The translations under genes were made by a program, and so were the position numbers. The notes under the pieces are model-generated. The model searched no databases and had not been told where the DNA came from. It saw nothing but the letters and a program-made list of their open reading frames with translations. Positions 1-7,368 of a DNA stretch of 23,023 bases are shown one piece after another. This DNA comes from JBGANR01 sp044222225 (lineage in GTDB: Bacteria > Actinomycetota > Actinomycetes > Mycobacteriales > Mycobacteriaceae), in NCBI GenBank assembly GCA_044222225.1, contig JBGANR010000037.1, positions 1-23,023 on the forward strand, given 5' to 3'. Numbering within the stretch: the first letter of the stretch is position 1; each line of letters opens with the position of its first letter.

Positions 1-489
1 CCGGCGCCGACGGCGTGACCGATCGCCCGCTGCTGTCGCACGTCAGCGGCATCATCGCGCTCGAGCTCGAATACGACGCCGCGCACCGCGACCGGCTGCG
101 CGCGTCCGGGACGGACCTGCTGCGCGGCCTGCTCGACGAGCTTCCTGCCACACAGCATCGAGGACGCCCGACGCCTGGCGCACGCCACCCTGGGCCCGTT
201 GCACGACCACGACCGCGGCCACGACGGCGACCTCGTCGGCTCGGTGCGGGTGTTCCTGCGCAACGACGGCGCCTGGCAGCGCAGCGCCGACGAGCTGGGC
301 ATCCATCGGCAGACCCTCGTCTACCGGATGCGGCGCGTCGAGCAGCTCACCGGGCTCAAGCCGACGTCGACCGAGGGCTCGGCGATGTTATGGCTCGCCC
401 TCGCCGCGGCCGATCGTGCCGGGCTGTCCCTGGACGACTGCGTCACCCGCGAGAATCAGCCCTTCAACCGGCTGCCCGACGGGTCGTAG
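1..489 (+). pseudogene. Decayed PucR-family transcriptional regulator (internal deletion plus frame shift, 5' end outside window)
   Basis: Two pieces of one PucR-type regulator lie in different frames. Bases 3 to about 138 encode the family's pre-linker region (LLSHVSGIIALELE, then DLLRGLLD). From about 136, a frame one base further on encodes TSFLPHSIEDARRLA, then the C-terminal HTH_30 region with ADELGIHRQTLVYRMRRVEQ, ending with TAG at 487-489. In intact family members (known architecture) these two parts are separated by a GGDEF-like domain of roughly 150-200 residues. Here they abut, and the junction falls around 130-141. I infer an internal deletion that also broke the frame, so the protein is probably not functional. 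PucR proteins usually regulate nearby purine or amino-acid catabolic genes. The 3' end overlaps the convergent flavoprotein gene by 34 bp. An assembly error is the alternative. Confidence 0.75.
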
Positions 490-2933
490 AACGGCCGCGT
501 CGACAGTTCCGCCTCGTACTCCCGGCCGCCGCAGTCGACGGTGAACGCACCGCCCGCCGGGACGTCGGCGGCGACGTATCCGATGCCGCAGGCCCGCCCG
601 ATCGTGTATCCGTAGCCGCCGCTGGTCACCCGGCCCACGATCCGGCCGTCGGACAGCAAGCTCTCACCGCCGAGCAGCAGCGCCGCCGGATCACGAAGCG
701 CGACGTGCACCGCCCGCCGGCGCGCTGGCCCCCGCCGGCGCCGCTCGACGGCGTCACGCCCGATGAACGGCACGGCCTTGCGCATCGAGAGGGTGAATCC
801 GAGGCCGCTCTCGTCGGGATCGTCGAACGGGCCGATGTCGTGCCCGAGATGGCGGTATCCCTTCTCGCTGCGCAGCGAATCGAGCGCGTGATATCCCGCG
901 TTGCGCAAGCCGAGATCCACGCCGGCGGCGACGAGCGCGTCGTAGACGTTCACGGCCTGATCGGCCGACGGATAGAGCTCATAGCCGAGCTCGCCCACGA
1001 AGCTCACGCGCAGGCACAGCGCGTGCCCGTCGGCGACCTCCACCTCGCGGGCACTCAGGTAGCCCTGGGCCTCGTTCGACCAGTCGTCCGGCGAGACCAG
1101 CGTCATGAGCTCCCGGCTGTGCGGACCCATCACGCCGATCGTCGCGTATCCGGCAGTGGCGTCGAACACCGCCGCCGCCCGGCCGCGGGCGAGCCCGCGC
1201 AGCAGGCCGAGCGTCTTGTGCTGCGAGTACGCGGGGGCGATCACCCAGAACCGGTCCGGCGCCAACCGCACCACCGTGCCGTCCAACTCGATGCCGCCGA
1301 CGCGGTTGAGCATGAGCGTGTAGCGCACCCGGCCAACGGCCAGGTCGACGTCTGCCGTGCAGAACCGTTGCAGCACGTCGAGCGCATCGGTGCCGACGAC
1401 CTCGACCTTGGTGAAGGAGCTGAGATCGAACAGCGCAACGGCCTCCCGGGCGGCGCGGTGCTCCGCGCCGACGGCGTCGAACCAGTTCTGCCGGCCGTAG
1501 CCGTATTCGTACCGCGGCTCCATGCCCGCCGGCGCGAACCAGTTTGCCCGCTCCCAGCCGGTCATCTCGCCGAAGCAGGCGTTCGCCGCCGTCAACCGCT
1601 CGTGCAGCGGCGTACGCCGGACGCCGCGGGCCGTCACCGGCTGCAACTGCGGCCAGTGCATGGCGTAGAGCCGGCCGAGCGCCTCCCGCGTCCGCTCGTG
1701 CAGGTAGCGCCGGTTGCTCTGGACGCGGGCGAAGCGTCGTACATCGACGGACGACGCGTCGAACGCGGGGCCGCCGCCGACCATCCACTCGGCCAGCGCC
1801 CTACCCGCCCCCGGCCCGAAGATGATGCCCTGGGAGTTGAAGCCCGCGGCGACGTACAGCCCGCCGACCTCGACGGTCTCACCGAGACAGAACGCGGCAT
1901 CGGGCGTGAACGCCTCCGGGGCGTTGAGAAACCTGTCGTAGCCGATGCCGCGGAGCACCGGCACCCGCTCCTCCGCGTTTCGGCGCACGGGCGCCACATG
2001 GTCCCAGTCCGGCGGGAACTCGGCGAAGCCGCCGGGATCGATCTCGTCGACCCGGCGCGGCAGCCCGTTCGGCTCGAACGCGCCGACGAGCAGCCGGCCG
2101 CGCTCGTGCCGGACGTAGAGGTAGCCGTCGAGGTCACGCAGCACCGGCAGCGTCGGGACCGCGCCGGCGACGGGCTCGGTGCGCAGGTGGACGTGCTCGG
2201 CGGCGTACAGCGGCAGGCTCACACCGCAGGCCGCGGCGACGTCCCGGCTCCACAGGCCCGCGGCCAGCACGACGCGCTCACAGGCGACGTGGCCGAGGCT
2301 CGTCGTCACCCCCGTGACGCGACCGTCGTGCCGCGTGATCGCCACGACGTCGACCTGCTCGCGCAGCACGACGCCGCGCTCGACCGCCAGCTTCGCGAAG
2401 GCCAGCGCGGCATGGCCGGGATTGACCATCCCGTCCTCGGGCAGGTGCAGCCCGCCGAGGAGGCCTGCCGTGGACGCGAGCGGCCACAGCTCGCCGATCC
2501 GCTCCGGCGTGACGAGCGTCGCCGGGACGCCCGTCTGCCGGGCGACCGCCGCCGTGTAGCGGAGCTCGTCCATCCGGCCGGCCGTGCGCGCCAGCGACAG
2601 CGAACCGCACCCGTTGAAGTCGACGTCGATGCCCGACTCGGCGCCGAGCCGCCGGTAGGTCTCGATGCCGTACGACGCCAGCTCGGTCATCGCCGGCGTG
2701 CCGCGCAGACTCGAGGTGAGGCCGGCCGCATGCCACGTCGTTCCGCTGCCGACGACGTTGCGCTCCAGCAGCAACACGTCGTCGTCGCCGAGTCCGGCCA
2801 GGTGATAGGCCGTGCTCGTGCCCGCGATGCCGGCTCCGACGATCACCGTGCGGACGCGGTCGGGCAGCGTGCGGTCGGCGGCGCCGGGCGCGAACGCGGT
2901 CGCGGTCAGGTTCTTGTCGACGAGACGTTCCAT
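456..2933 (-). CDS. GcvT-fused FAD oxidoreductase, dimethylglycine/sarcosine dehydrogenase-like
   Basis: An 825-residue flavoprotein expected to oxidatively demethylate an N-methyl amino acid (dimethylglycine, sarcosine or a relative) and pass the one-carbon unit to tetrahydrofolate, in the cytoplasm. It has an N-terminal DAO domain with the Rossmann motif GAGIAG (residues 33-38). TWHAAGL follows, whose His68 matches the histidine that carries FAD covalently in mammalian DMGDH. Next come a central FAD-oxidoreductase linker domain, a GcvT aminomethyltransferase-like domain from roughly residue 430 (NWFDAVGAEHRAAREAVALFD is typical) and a GcvT C-terminal barrel from about 710. The reading frame stays open to a GTG at 2948, but that codon sits inside the Shine-Dalgarno sequence; the ATG at 2933 with GAGGAG seven bases upstream is the better start. 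The exact substrate cannot be read from sequence. The gene lies downstream of rnhA on the same strand and faces the broken PucR gene. Confidence 0.9.
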   Translation of the reverse strand: MERLVDKNLTATAFAPGAADRTLPDRVRTVIVGAGIAGTSTAYHLAGLGDDDVLLLERNVVGSGTTWHAAGLTSSLRGTPAMTELASYGIETYRRLGAESGIDVDFNGCGSLSLARTAGRMDELRYTAAVARQTGVPATLVTPERIGELWPLASTAGLLGGLHLPEDGMVNPGHAALAFAKLAVERGVVLREQVDVVAITRHDGRVTGVTTSLGHVACERVVLAAGLWSRDVAAACGVSLPLYAAEHVHLRTEPVAGAVPTLPVLRDLDGYLYVRHERGRLLVGAFEPNGLPRRVDEIDPGGFAEFPPDWDHVAPVRRNAEERVPVLRGIGYDRFLNAPEAFTPDAAFCLGETVEVGGLYVAAGFNSQGIIFGPGAGRALAEWMVGGGPAFDASSVDVRRFARVQSNRRYLHERTREALGRLYAMHWPQLQPVTARGVRRTPLHERLTAANACFGEMTGWERANWFAPAGMEPRYEYGYGRQNWFDAVGAEHRAAREAVALFDLSSFTKVEVVGTDALDVLQRFCTADVDLAVGRVRYTLMLNRVGGIELDGTVVRLAPDRFWVIAPAYSQHKTLGLLRGLARGRAAAVFDATAGYATIGVMGPHSRELMTLVSPDDWSNEAQGYLSAREVEVADGHALCLRVSFVGELGYELYPSADQAVNVYDALVAAGVDLGLRNAGYHALDSLRSEKGYRHLGHDIGPFDDPDESGLGFTLSMRKAVPFIGRDAVERRRRGPARRRAVHVALRDPAALLLGGESLLSDGRIVGRVTSGGYGYTIGRACGIGYVAADVPAGGAFTVDCGGREYEAELSTRPFYDPSGSRLKG

Positions 2934-2940
2934 GCGCGGG

Positions 2941-2946
2941 CTCCTC
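2941..2946 (-). promoter_or_regulatory. Ribosome binding site fixing the flavoprotein start
   Basis: On the minus strand this reads GAGGAG, seven bases before the ATG at 2933. It overlaps the alternative upstream GTG (2948), so that GTG is unlikely to be used. Confidence 0.75.
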
Positions 2947-3025
2947 ACGGATCGAGTTCCCGTCAGTCTTCAGCACGCGAACCGGCCCGAGACATACTCC
3001 GACGGCACAGTCACGGCCCGCCGCG

Positions 3026-3041
3026 TCATACATCCGTATGA
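3026..3041. promoter_or_regulatory. 16-bp palindrome, candidate operator upstream of the flavoprotein gene
   Basis: TCATAC-N4-GTATGA is a perfect inverted repeat with 6-bp arms. It is AT-rich for this DNA and lies one base past the rnhA stop codon and 93-108 bp upstream of the flavoprotein ATG. Its position suits an operator for the downstream gene. The regulator is unknown; the PucR remnant next door is one guess. It could instead be chance. Confidence 0.3.
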
Positions 3042-3042
3042 A

Positions 3043-3483
3043 CTACTTCCCGGCGATCTCCCGCGCGCCCCGACCCGCCAGCTCGTCGGCCTTCTCGTTC
3101 CCAGGATCGCCGTTGTGGCCCTTCACCCAGCGCCATTCGACCTCGTGTTGGGCCGCGAGCTCGTCGAGCCGACGCCAGAGGTCGTCGTTCTTCACCGGCT
3201 TCTTGGCGGCGGTCTTCCAGCCGTTGCGCTTCCAGCCGGCGATCCAGCTCATGATGCCGTTGCGGACGTAGCTGCTGTCGGTGTAGAGCACGACCGTCGA
3301 CGGCCGGGTCAGCGCGGCGAGCGCCTCGATGGCGGCCTGCAGCTCCATGCGGTTGTTCGTCGTCGGATTCGCACTGCCGTACAGCTCCTTGACGTGCTCC
3401 CCCGCGCGCATCAGCACGCCCCATCCACCCGGCCCGGGATTCCCCAGGCAGGCACCGTCCGTGTAGATCGTCACCGTCGTCAC
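3043..3483 (-). CDS. rnhA: Ribonuclease HI
   Basis: A 146-residue RNase HI that cleaves the RNA strand of RNA-DNA hybrids (R-loops, leftover primers) in the cytoplasm. All four acidic catalytic residues are present: Asp9 in YTDGACLGNPGPGGWG, Glu47 in NRMEL, Asp69 in YTDSSYV and Asp133 in KADELA. His123 in KGHNG matches the flexible catalytic-loop histidine. The length is close to the 155 residues of the E. coli enzyme. The frame is open further upstream to 3654, but the conserved fold begins immediately at GTG 3483 (VTTVTIYTDG), which has GGAG about 11 bases before it, so the longer N-terminus is not credible. Divergent from the PhoX-type gene; the flavoprotein gene follows 109 bp downstream. 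Confidence 0.95.
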   Translation of the reverse strand: MTTVTIYTDGACLGNPGPGGWGVLMRAGEHVKELYGSANPTTNNRMELQAAIEALAALTRPSTVVLYTDSSYVRNGIMSWIAGWKRNGWKTAAKKPVKNDDLWRRLDELAAQHEVEWRWVKGHNGDPGNEKADELAGRGAREIAGK

Positions 3484-3550
3484 GGTCGTCCATTCTCCGC
3501 ATCGGACGTCGCGCGGGGCACGCGGGCTGCGGCCGTGATACCCGCCGGTC

Positions 3551-3583
3551 GGCCACGAGGTGTTCACTTTCCGGCCACCGCGG
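3551..3583 (+). promoter_or_regulatory. Candidate PhoP (PHO) box: three abutting 11-bp units
   Basis: Three consecutive 11-bp units begin at 3551 (GGCCACGAGGT), 3562 (GTTCACTTTCC) and 3573 (GGCCACCGCGG). Actinobacterial PHO boxes are direct repeats of an 11-bp unit resembling GGTCAYYYRSG or GTTCACC. By eye the middle unit matches at about 9 of 11 positions, the third at 8 and the first at 7. A TANNNT -10 (TACGGT, 3611-3616) with a weak -35 (TTCCGG, 3587-3592) follows at activator-like spacing. Regulation of a PhoX-type phosphatase by phosphate starvation would make sense, but the match is degenerate. Confidence 0.35.
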
Positions 3584-3652
3584 CGATTCCGGGCAGCCGA
3601 CGGCCGTCGATACGGTGCGTCCGTCCCATTCCGCCGGCCCCGGAGATTCGAC

Positions 3653-5710
3653 ATGTCTGTTGTACCGCGTCACAACCTGCTCACCGACTTCTCCTCGGGC
3701 CGCGCCCGGATCACCTGCAAATACAAATGCGGTGAGGCCTGCTGGCACGAGGAGTCCAACACCTCGACCAACTCCTACTTCGGCGACGTGATCGCGGACG
3801 TGTCCCGCCGCTCGCTGCTGCGGGGCGCGGGCGTCGTCGCCCTGGCGTTCGGCGCCGGCGGCGTGCTCACGGCGTGCGGCGACGACACGAGTACGGCACC
3901 GCGGGATCTCGGCCCCGTCGTCCCCGGCACCGACTTCACGCCGATCGCGCCCAACACCGAGGACGCGGTCGTCATCCCGGCCGGCTACGAGCAGCACGTC
4001 GTCGTGCGCTGGGGCGATCCGATCGTGCCCGGCGCGCCCGCCTTCGACTTCGACCGGCAGACCCCCGAGGCACAGGAGAAGCAGTTCGGCTTCAATAACG
4101 ACTTCGCCGGCCTGTTCCCCGTCGACGGCGAGCCGCACCGCTACGTGCTCGTGACGAACAACGAATACACGAGCGAGCAGTTCATGTTCAAGGGCTACAA
4201 GGAGAAGGCCCCGACGCCGGAGCAGGCGAAGATCTCGATGGCGGCGCACGGCCTGAGCGTCGTCACCGTCAAGGGCGCGCCGGGCACGGGACGGCTCGAC
4301 GTCGAGATCCACCGGCGGAACCGGCGGATCACCGCCACCACCCCGTTCCGGCTGACGGGGCCGGCCGCCGGCTCGTCGTTCGTCAAGACCGCGGCCGACC
4401 CCGAGGGCCGGACGCCGCTGGGCACCTACGCGAACTGCTCCGGCGGCGTCACGCCGTGGGGCACGGTGCTCTCCGGCGAGGAGAACTTCAACGGCTACTT
4501 CGCCAATGCGAGCAAGGTGACCGACGAGACCGCCAAGAAGACGCTCAAGCGCTACGGCTTCACCGACGACGCCGACTTCCATCAGTGGGCCACCGTCGAT
4601 CCGCGGTTCGACCTCGCCAAGGAGCCCAACGAGGCCAACCGGTTCGGCTACGTCGTGGAGCTCAACCCGTGGGATCCGGCGTCGACGCCGGTCAAGCACT
4701 CGGCGATGGGCCGCTGCAAGCACGAGGGCTCCAACGTGCACGTCGCGAAGGACGGCACGGTCGTCGCCTACTCCGGCGACGACGAGAAGTTCGAGTACAT
4801 CTACAAGTTCGTCTCGTCGAAGAAGATCCTGCCCGGCCGCTCGGCCACCGCGATGGCGCACAACCTGACGATCCTCGACCACGGGACCCTGTACGTCGCC
4901 GAGCTGACCGGCGACGAGCCGGACGCGATCGACGGCACCGGCAAGCTGCCGAAGGCCCGCCGGTTCGCCGGCAAGGGCGAATGGCTGCGGCTGCTCACCG
5001 TCGACGACGCCGGCAAGGCGACGTCGCACATCGACGGGATGTCGCCGGAGGAGGTCGCCGTGTTCACGCGCCTGGCCTCGGACAAGGCCGGCGCGACGAA
5101 GATGGACCGCCCCGAGGACATCGAGCCGCACCCGACCACCGGCAAGGTGTACTGCGCGCTGACCAACAACGACAAGCGCGGCACCGCGGGCAAGGCCGGG
5201 GCCGACGAGGCCAACCCGCGCAACGAGAACAAGAACGGCCAGGTCATCGAGTTCACCGAGACCGACGACAACAAGGGGATGTCGTTCACCTGGGAGCTGC
5301 TACTGGTCTGCGGCGATCCGAAGGCCGCCGACACCTACTACGGCGGCTTCGACAAGACGCAGGTCAGCCCCATGTCCTGCCCGGACAACGTCGCCTTCGA
5401 TCCGCACGGCAACCTCTGGGTGACCACCGACGGCAACGCGCTGAAGTCGAACGACGGGCTGTTCGCCGTTGTGCTCGACGGGCCCCGGCGCGGCGAGACC
5501 AAACAGTTCCTCACCGTGCCCAACGGCGCCGAGACCTGCGGCCCGATCATCACCGCCGAGCGCGTCATGGTGTGCGTCCAGCATCCCGGCGAGGACGACG
5601 GCGCGAGCGCCGACAAGCCGATCTCGCACTGGCCGGACGGCGGGAACAGCCAGCCGCGGCCGTCGGTGGTCGTCGTGTGGCGGACCGGAGGCGGGAAGAT
5701 CGGCGCCTGA
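3653..5710 (+). CDS. phoX: PhoX-family alkaline phosphatase (DUF839), Tat-exported lipoprotein
   Basis: A 685-residue protein of the PhoX/DUF839 family: calcium- and iron-dependent phosphatases that release phosphate from organic esters outside the cytoplasm. The start ATG has GGAG seven bases upstream. The N-terminus has the long actinobacterial pre-leader (TCKYKCGEACWHEESNTS, residues 21-38), then the twin-arginine motif SRRSLL at 51-56, a hydrophobic stretch and a lipobox LTAC ending at Cys75, so the mature protein should be a membrane-anchored lipoprotein. Conserved metal-site segments are visible: NCSGGVTPWGT (261-271) with Glu-Glu at 276-277, GRCKHEGSNVHVAKDG, GDDEKFEYIYKF, RPEDIEPHP and CPDNVAFDPHGNLWVTTDG. 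Length is normal. The gene stands alone on its strand with a possible PHO box upstream. Phosphatase activity is a family inference; some DUF839 proteins are uncharacterised. Confidence 0.88.
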   Translation: MSVVPRHNLLTDFSSGRARITCKYKCGEACWHEESNTSTNSYFGDVIADVSRRSLLRGAGVVALAFGAGGVLTACGDDTSTAPRDLGPVVPGTDFTPIAPNTEDAVVIPAGYEQHVVVRWGDPIVPGAPAFDFDRQTPEAQEKQFGFNNDFAGLFPVDGEPHRYVLVTNNEYTSEQFMFKGYKEKAPTPEQAKISMAAHGLSVVTVKGAPGTGRLDVEIHRRNRRITATTPFRLTGPAAGSSFVKTAADPEGRTPLGTYANCSGGVTPWGTVLSGEENFNGYFANASKVTDETAKKTLKRYGFTDDADFHQWATVDPRFDLAKEPNEANRFGYVVELNPWDPASTPVKHSAMGRCKHEGSNVHVAKDGTVVAYSGDDEKFEYIYKFVSSKKILPGRSATAMAHNLTILDHGTLYVAELTGDEPDAIDGTGKLPKARRFAGKGEWLRLLTVDDAGKATSHIDGMSPEEVAVFTRLASDKAGATKMDRPEDIEPHPTTGKVYCALTNNDKRGTAGKAGADEANPRNENKNGQVIEFTETDDNKGMSFTWELLLVCGDPKAADTYYGGFDKTQVSPMSCPDNVAFDPHGNLWVTTDGNALKSNDGLFAVVLDGPRRGETKQFLTVPNGAETCGPIITAERVMVCVQHPGEDDGASADKPISHWPDGGNSQPRPSVVVVWRTGGGKIGA

Positions 5711-5746
5711 CGGACCGGCGTGGCGAAAACCTCTGCGATAGAACTC

Positions 5747-5775
5747 TTGTGGCCGGCGCCACCGGGCCCTACCAT
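5747..5775 (+). promoter_or_regulatory. Candidate promoter of the APC permease
   Basis: TTGTGG (5747-5752) and TACCAT (5770-5775) are separated by exactly 17 bp, a good sigma-70-like arrangement. A small inverted repeat CGAAT-CCC-ATTCG (5779-5791) lies at the expected transcription start and could be an operator. The predicted leader is about 55 bases. The rest of the 127-bp gap shows nothing else clear. Confidence 0.4.
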
Positions 5776-5837
5776 TACCGAATCCCATTCGATTAGCGGC
5801 GATCGGCCGAGCCGTCCGCCGGGATTCGGAGTGCTCC

Positions 5838-7214
5838 ATGACGGTCTCCTCCAGCCCACACCCCGGCGGCCCCGAAGAATCGACCCGGCCCGACGACGGC
5901 GAGTTCAAGAAGGTCCTCGGACTGCCGGGGCTCGTCCTGCTCGGCATCGTCTACATGGTGCCGCTGACGGTGTTCACCACCTACGGCATCGTCACCGAGA
6001 TCACCGGCGGCAGGCTGCCCGTCGCCTACGCGTTGACGCTGGTCGTCATGCTCTTCACCGCACGCTCCTACGGCAAGATGGCCGGCGCGCTGCCCGTCTC
6101 CGGATCGGCGTACGCCTATGTGTCGACGTCCTTCGGTCCCGGCATCGGCTTCCTCGCCGGCTGGTCTCTGCTCATGGACTACGTCTTCCTGCCGATGATC
6201 AACTACCTCGTCATCGGCATCTACATGAACGCCGCACTGCCGATGATCCCCGCCTGGGTCTTCGTTCTCGGCACCATCGCGCTCGTCACCGCCGTCAACC
6301 TCGCCGGCATCTCGTCGCTGGCCAAGGCCAACGTGGCGATCGTCACCGTGCAGACGATCTTCGTCGTCGTCTTCGTCATCATGTCGGTCTCCACGCTGAC
6401 CGGCCGGGGCGAGGTCGACCTCGTCGGCCCGCTCGTCGGCCAGGGTGACACCGGCGGTATGACGACGCTGTTCGCCGGCGCCGCCATCCTCTGCCTCTCC
6501 TTCCTCGGCTTCGACGCCGTCTCGACGTTCGCCGAGGAGAGCAAGGACGCCACCCGGGTCGTCCCGCGGGCGATCATCCTCACCACCCTGCTCGCCGGAG
6601 CGCTGTTCGTCGGCCTCGCCTACCTCAGCTACGTCATGCTGCCGACGGCGACCTTCGAGGACGTCGACGCCGCCTCCCTCGACGTCATGGCCGAGGTCGG
6701 CGGTTCGTTCCTCTCCACGTTCTTCACCGCGGCGGCCGTGGCCGGCGGTCTGGGTTCGGCGCTCACCTCGCAGGCCTCGGTCGCCCGGATCCTCTTCGCC
6801 ATGGGGCGCGACGGCGTGCTGCCCAAGCCGATCTTCGGCCGGCTCTCCCGCCGCGGCGCCCCGGTCGCTGGCATCGTCATCACGTCGGCCATCGCCCTGC
6901 TGGCGCTCGTGCTCTCGCTGACGACGATCTCGTCGATGATCAGCTTCGGCGCGCTCGTCGCGTTCTCGCTGGTCAACCTCACCGTCATCAAGTACTTCGT
7001 CATCGACGGCGGTCGGCGCAGCCCTGGCGAACTCGTCTCCTACCTCGTGATGCCGCTCATCGGTTTCGCCTCGACGGCCTGGCTGTGGACGAGCCTCTCG
7101 TCGCTCACCCTCATCATCGGCCTGTGCTGGGCCGGCGCCGGCCTGCTGTATCTCGCCGTTCTGACGCGCGGTTTCACGCGTCCGACCCCGCAACTGGACC
7201 TCGGCGAGCACTGA
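5838..7214 (+). CDS. APC-family amino acid/polyamine permease
   Basis: A 458-residue integral membrane transporter of the amino acid-polyamine-organocation superfamily. It has about twelve hydrophobic helices, an N-terminal cytoplasmic tail of about 22 residues leading into KKVLGLPGLVLLGIVYMVPLTVF, the conserved first-helix region of this family, and the typical SGSAYAY, FLGFDAVSTFAEESKDATRVVPRAI and SVARILFAMGRDGVLP segments of helices 3, 6 and 8. The LGIVYMVPLTVFTTYGIV pattern is most like putrescine-importer (PuuP-type) members, but substrate cannot be assigned. The start is set by GGAG six bases before ATG. The gene follows the PhoX-type gene at 127 bp with its own likely promoter and ends in front of a strong hairpin with a T-run. 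Confidence 0.87.
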   Translation: MTVSSSPHPGGPEESTRPDDGEFKKVLGLPGLVLLGIVYMVPLTVFTTYGIVTEITGGRLPVAYALTLVVMLFTARSYGKMAGALPVSGSAYAYVSTSFGPGIGFLAGWSLLMDYVFLPMINYLVIGIYMNAALPMIPAWVFVLGTIALVTAVNLAGISSLAKANVAIVTVQTIFVVVFVIMSVSTLTGRGEVDLVGPLVGQGDTGGMTTLFAGAAILCLSFLGFDAVSTFAEESKDATRVVPRAIILTTLLAGALFVGLAYLSYVMLPTATFEDVDAASLDVMAEVGGSFLSTFFTAAAVAGGLGSALTSQASVARILFAMGRDGVLPKPIFGRLSRRGAPVAGIVITSAIALLALVLSLTTISSMISFGALVAFSLVNLTVIKYFVIDGGRRSPGELVSYLVMPLIGFASTAWLWTSLSSLTLIIGLCWAGAGLLYLAVLTRGFTRPTPQLDLGEH

Positions 7215-7223
7215 CCTTTTCGA

Positions 7224-7312
7224 ACTGACCGGTACTTGTCACTGAGAGAGCCGACGCGTCCGTATACGTCGCCTCGCCCCTCTCAGCGACAGGTACCGGT
7301 CAGTCCGTTTTT
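7224..7312 (+). terminator. Long stem-loop with T-run after the permease; also an 81-bp palindromic element
   Basis: The arms ACTGACCGGTAC...CTGAGAG (7224-7248) and CTCTCAG...GTACCGGTCAGT (7280-7304) are 25 bp each and pair with only two imperfections, one of them a possible G-U pair. The 31-base loop contains a further CGACG/CGTCG stem. TTTTT follows at 7308-7312 on the plus strand, so it fits an intrinsic terminator for the permease. The opposite side offers an A-rich flank, so it is a poor minus-strand terminator. The arms are far longer than a terminator needs; a mobile palindromic repeat that serves as a terminator is an alternative. Confidence 0.6.
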
Positions 7313-7368
7313 CGCGTGGTCGGCCACGCACCCGTCGGGCAGGGGCTGATCAGGCGTTTCGAGCGGTT

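Noticed and set aside
15..3041. 1008-codon plus-strand open frame across the flavoprotein gene
   Set aside because: It lies antisense to a gene with clear FAD and GcvT motifs and is rich in Arg, Ala and His with no domain; typical shadow of high-GC coding DNA. Only its first ~45 codons (PucR piece) are meaningful.
3026..5131. 701-codon minus-strand open frame across rnhA and the PhoX-type gene
   Set aside because: Antisense to the PhoX-type gene and out of frame with RNase HI; no recognisable motif.
5793..7211. 472-codon minus-strand open frame
   Set aside because: Antisense to a clear twelve-helix permease; its composition is charged and low-complexity.
7314..7329. GCGTGG-TCGG-CCACGC hairpin as a terminator for the secreted hydrolase operon
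   Set aside because: On the minus strand it is followed by an A-run rather than a T-run, so it does not fit an intrinsic terminator; too short to interpret otherwise.
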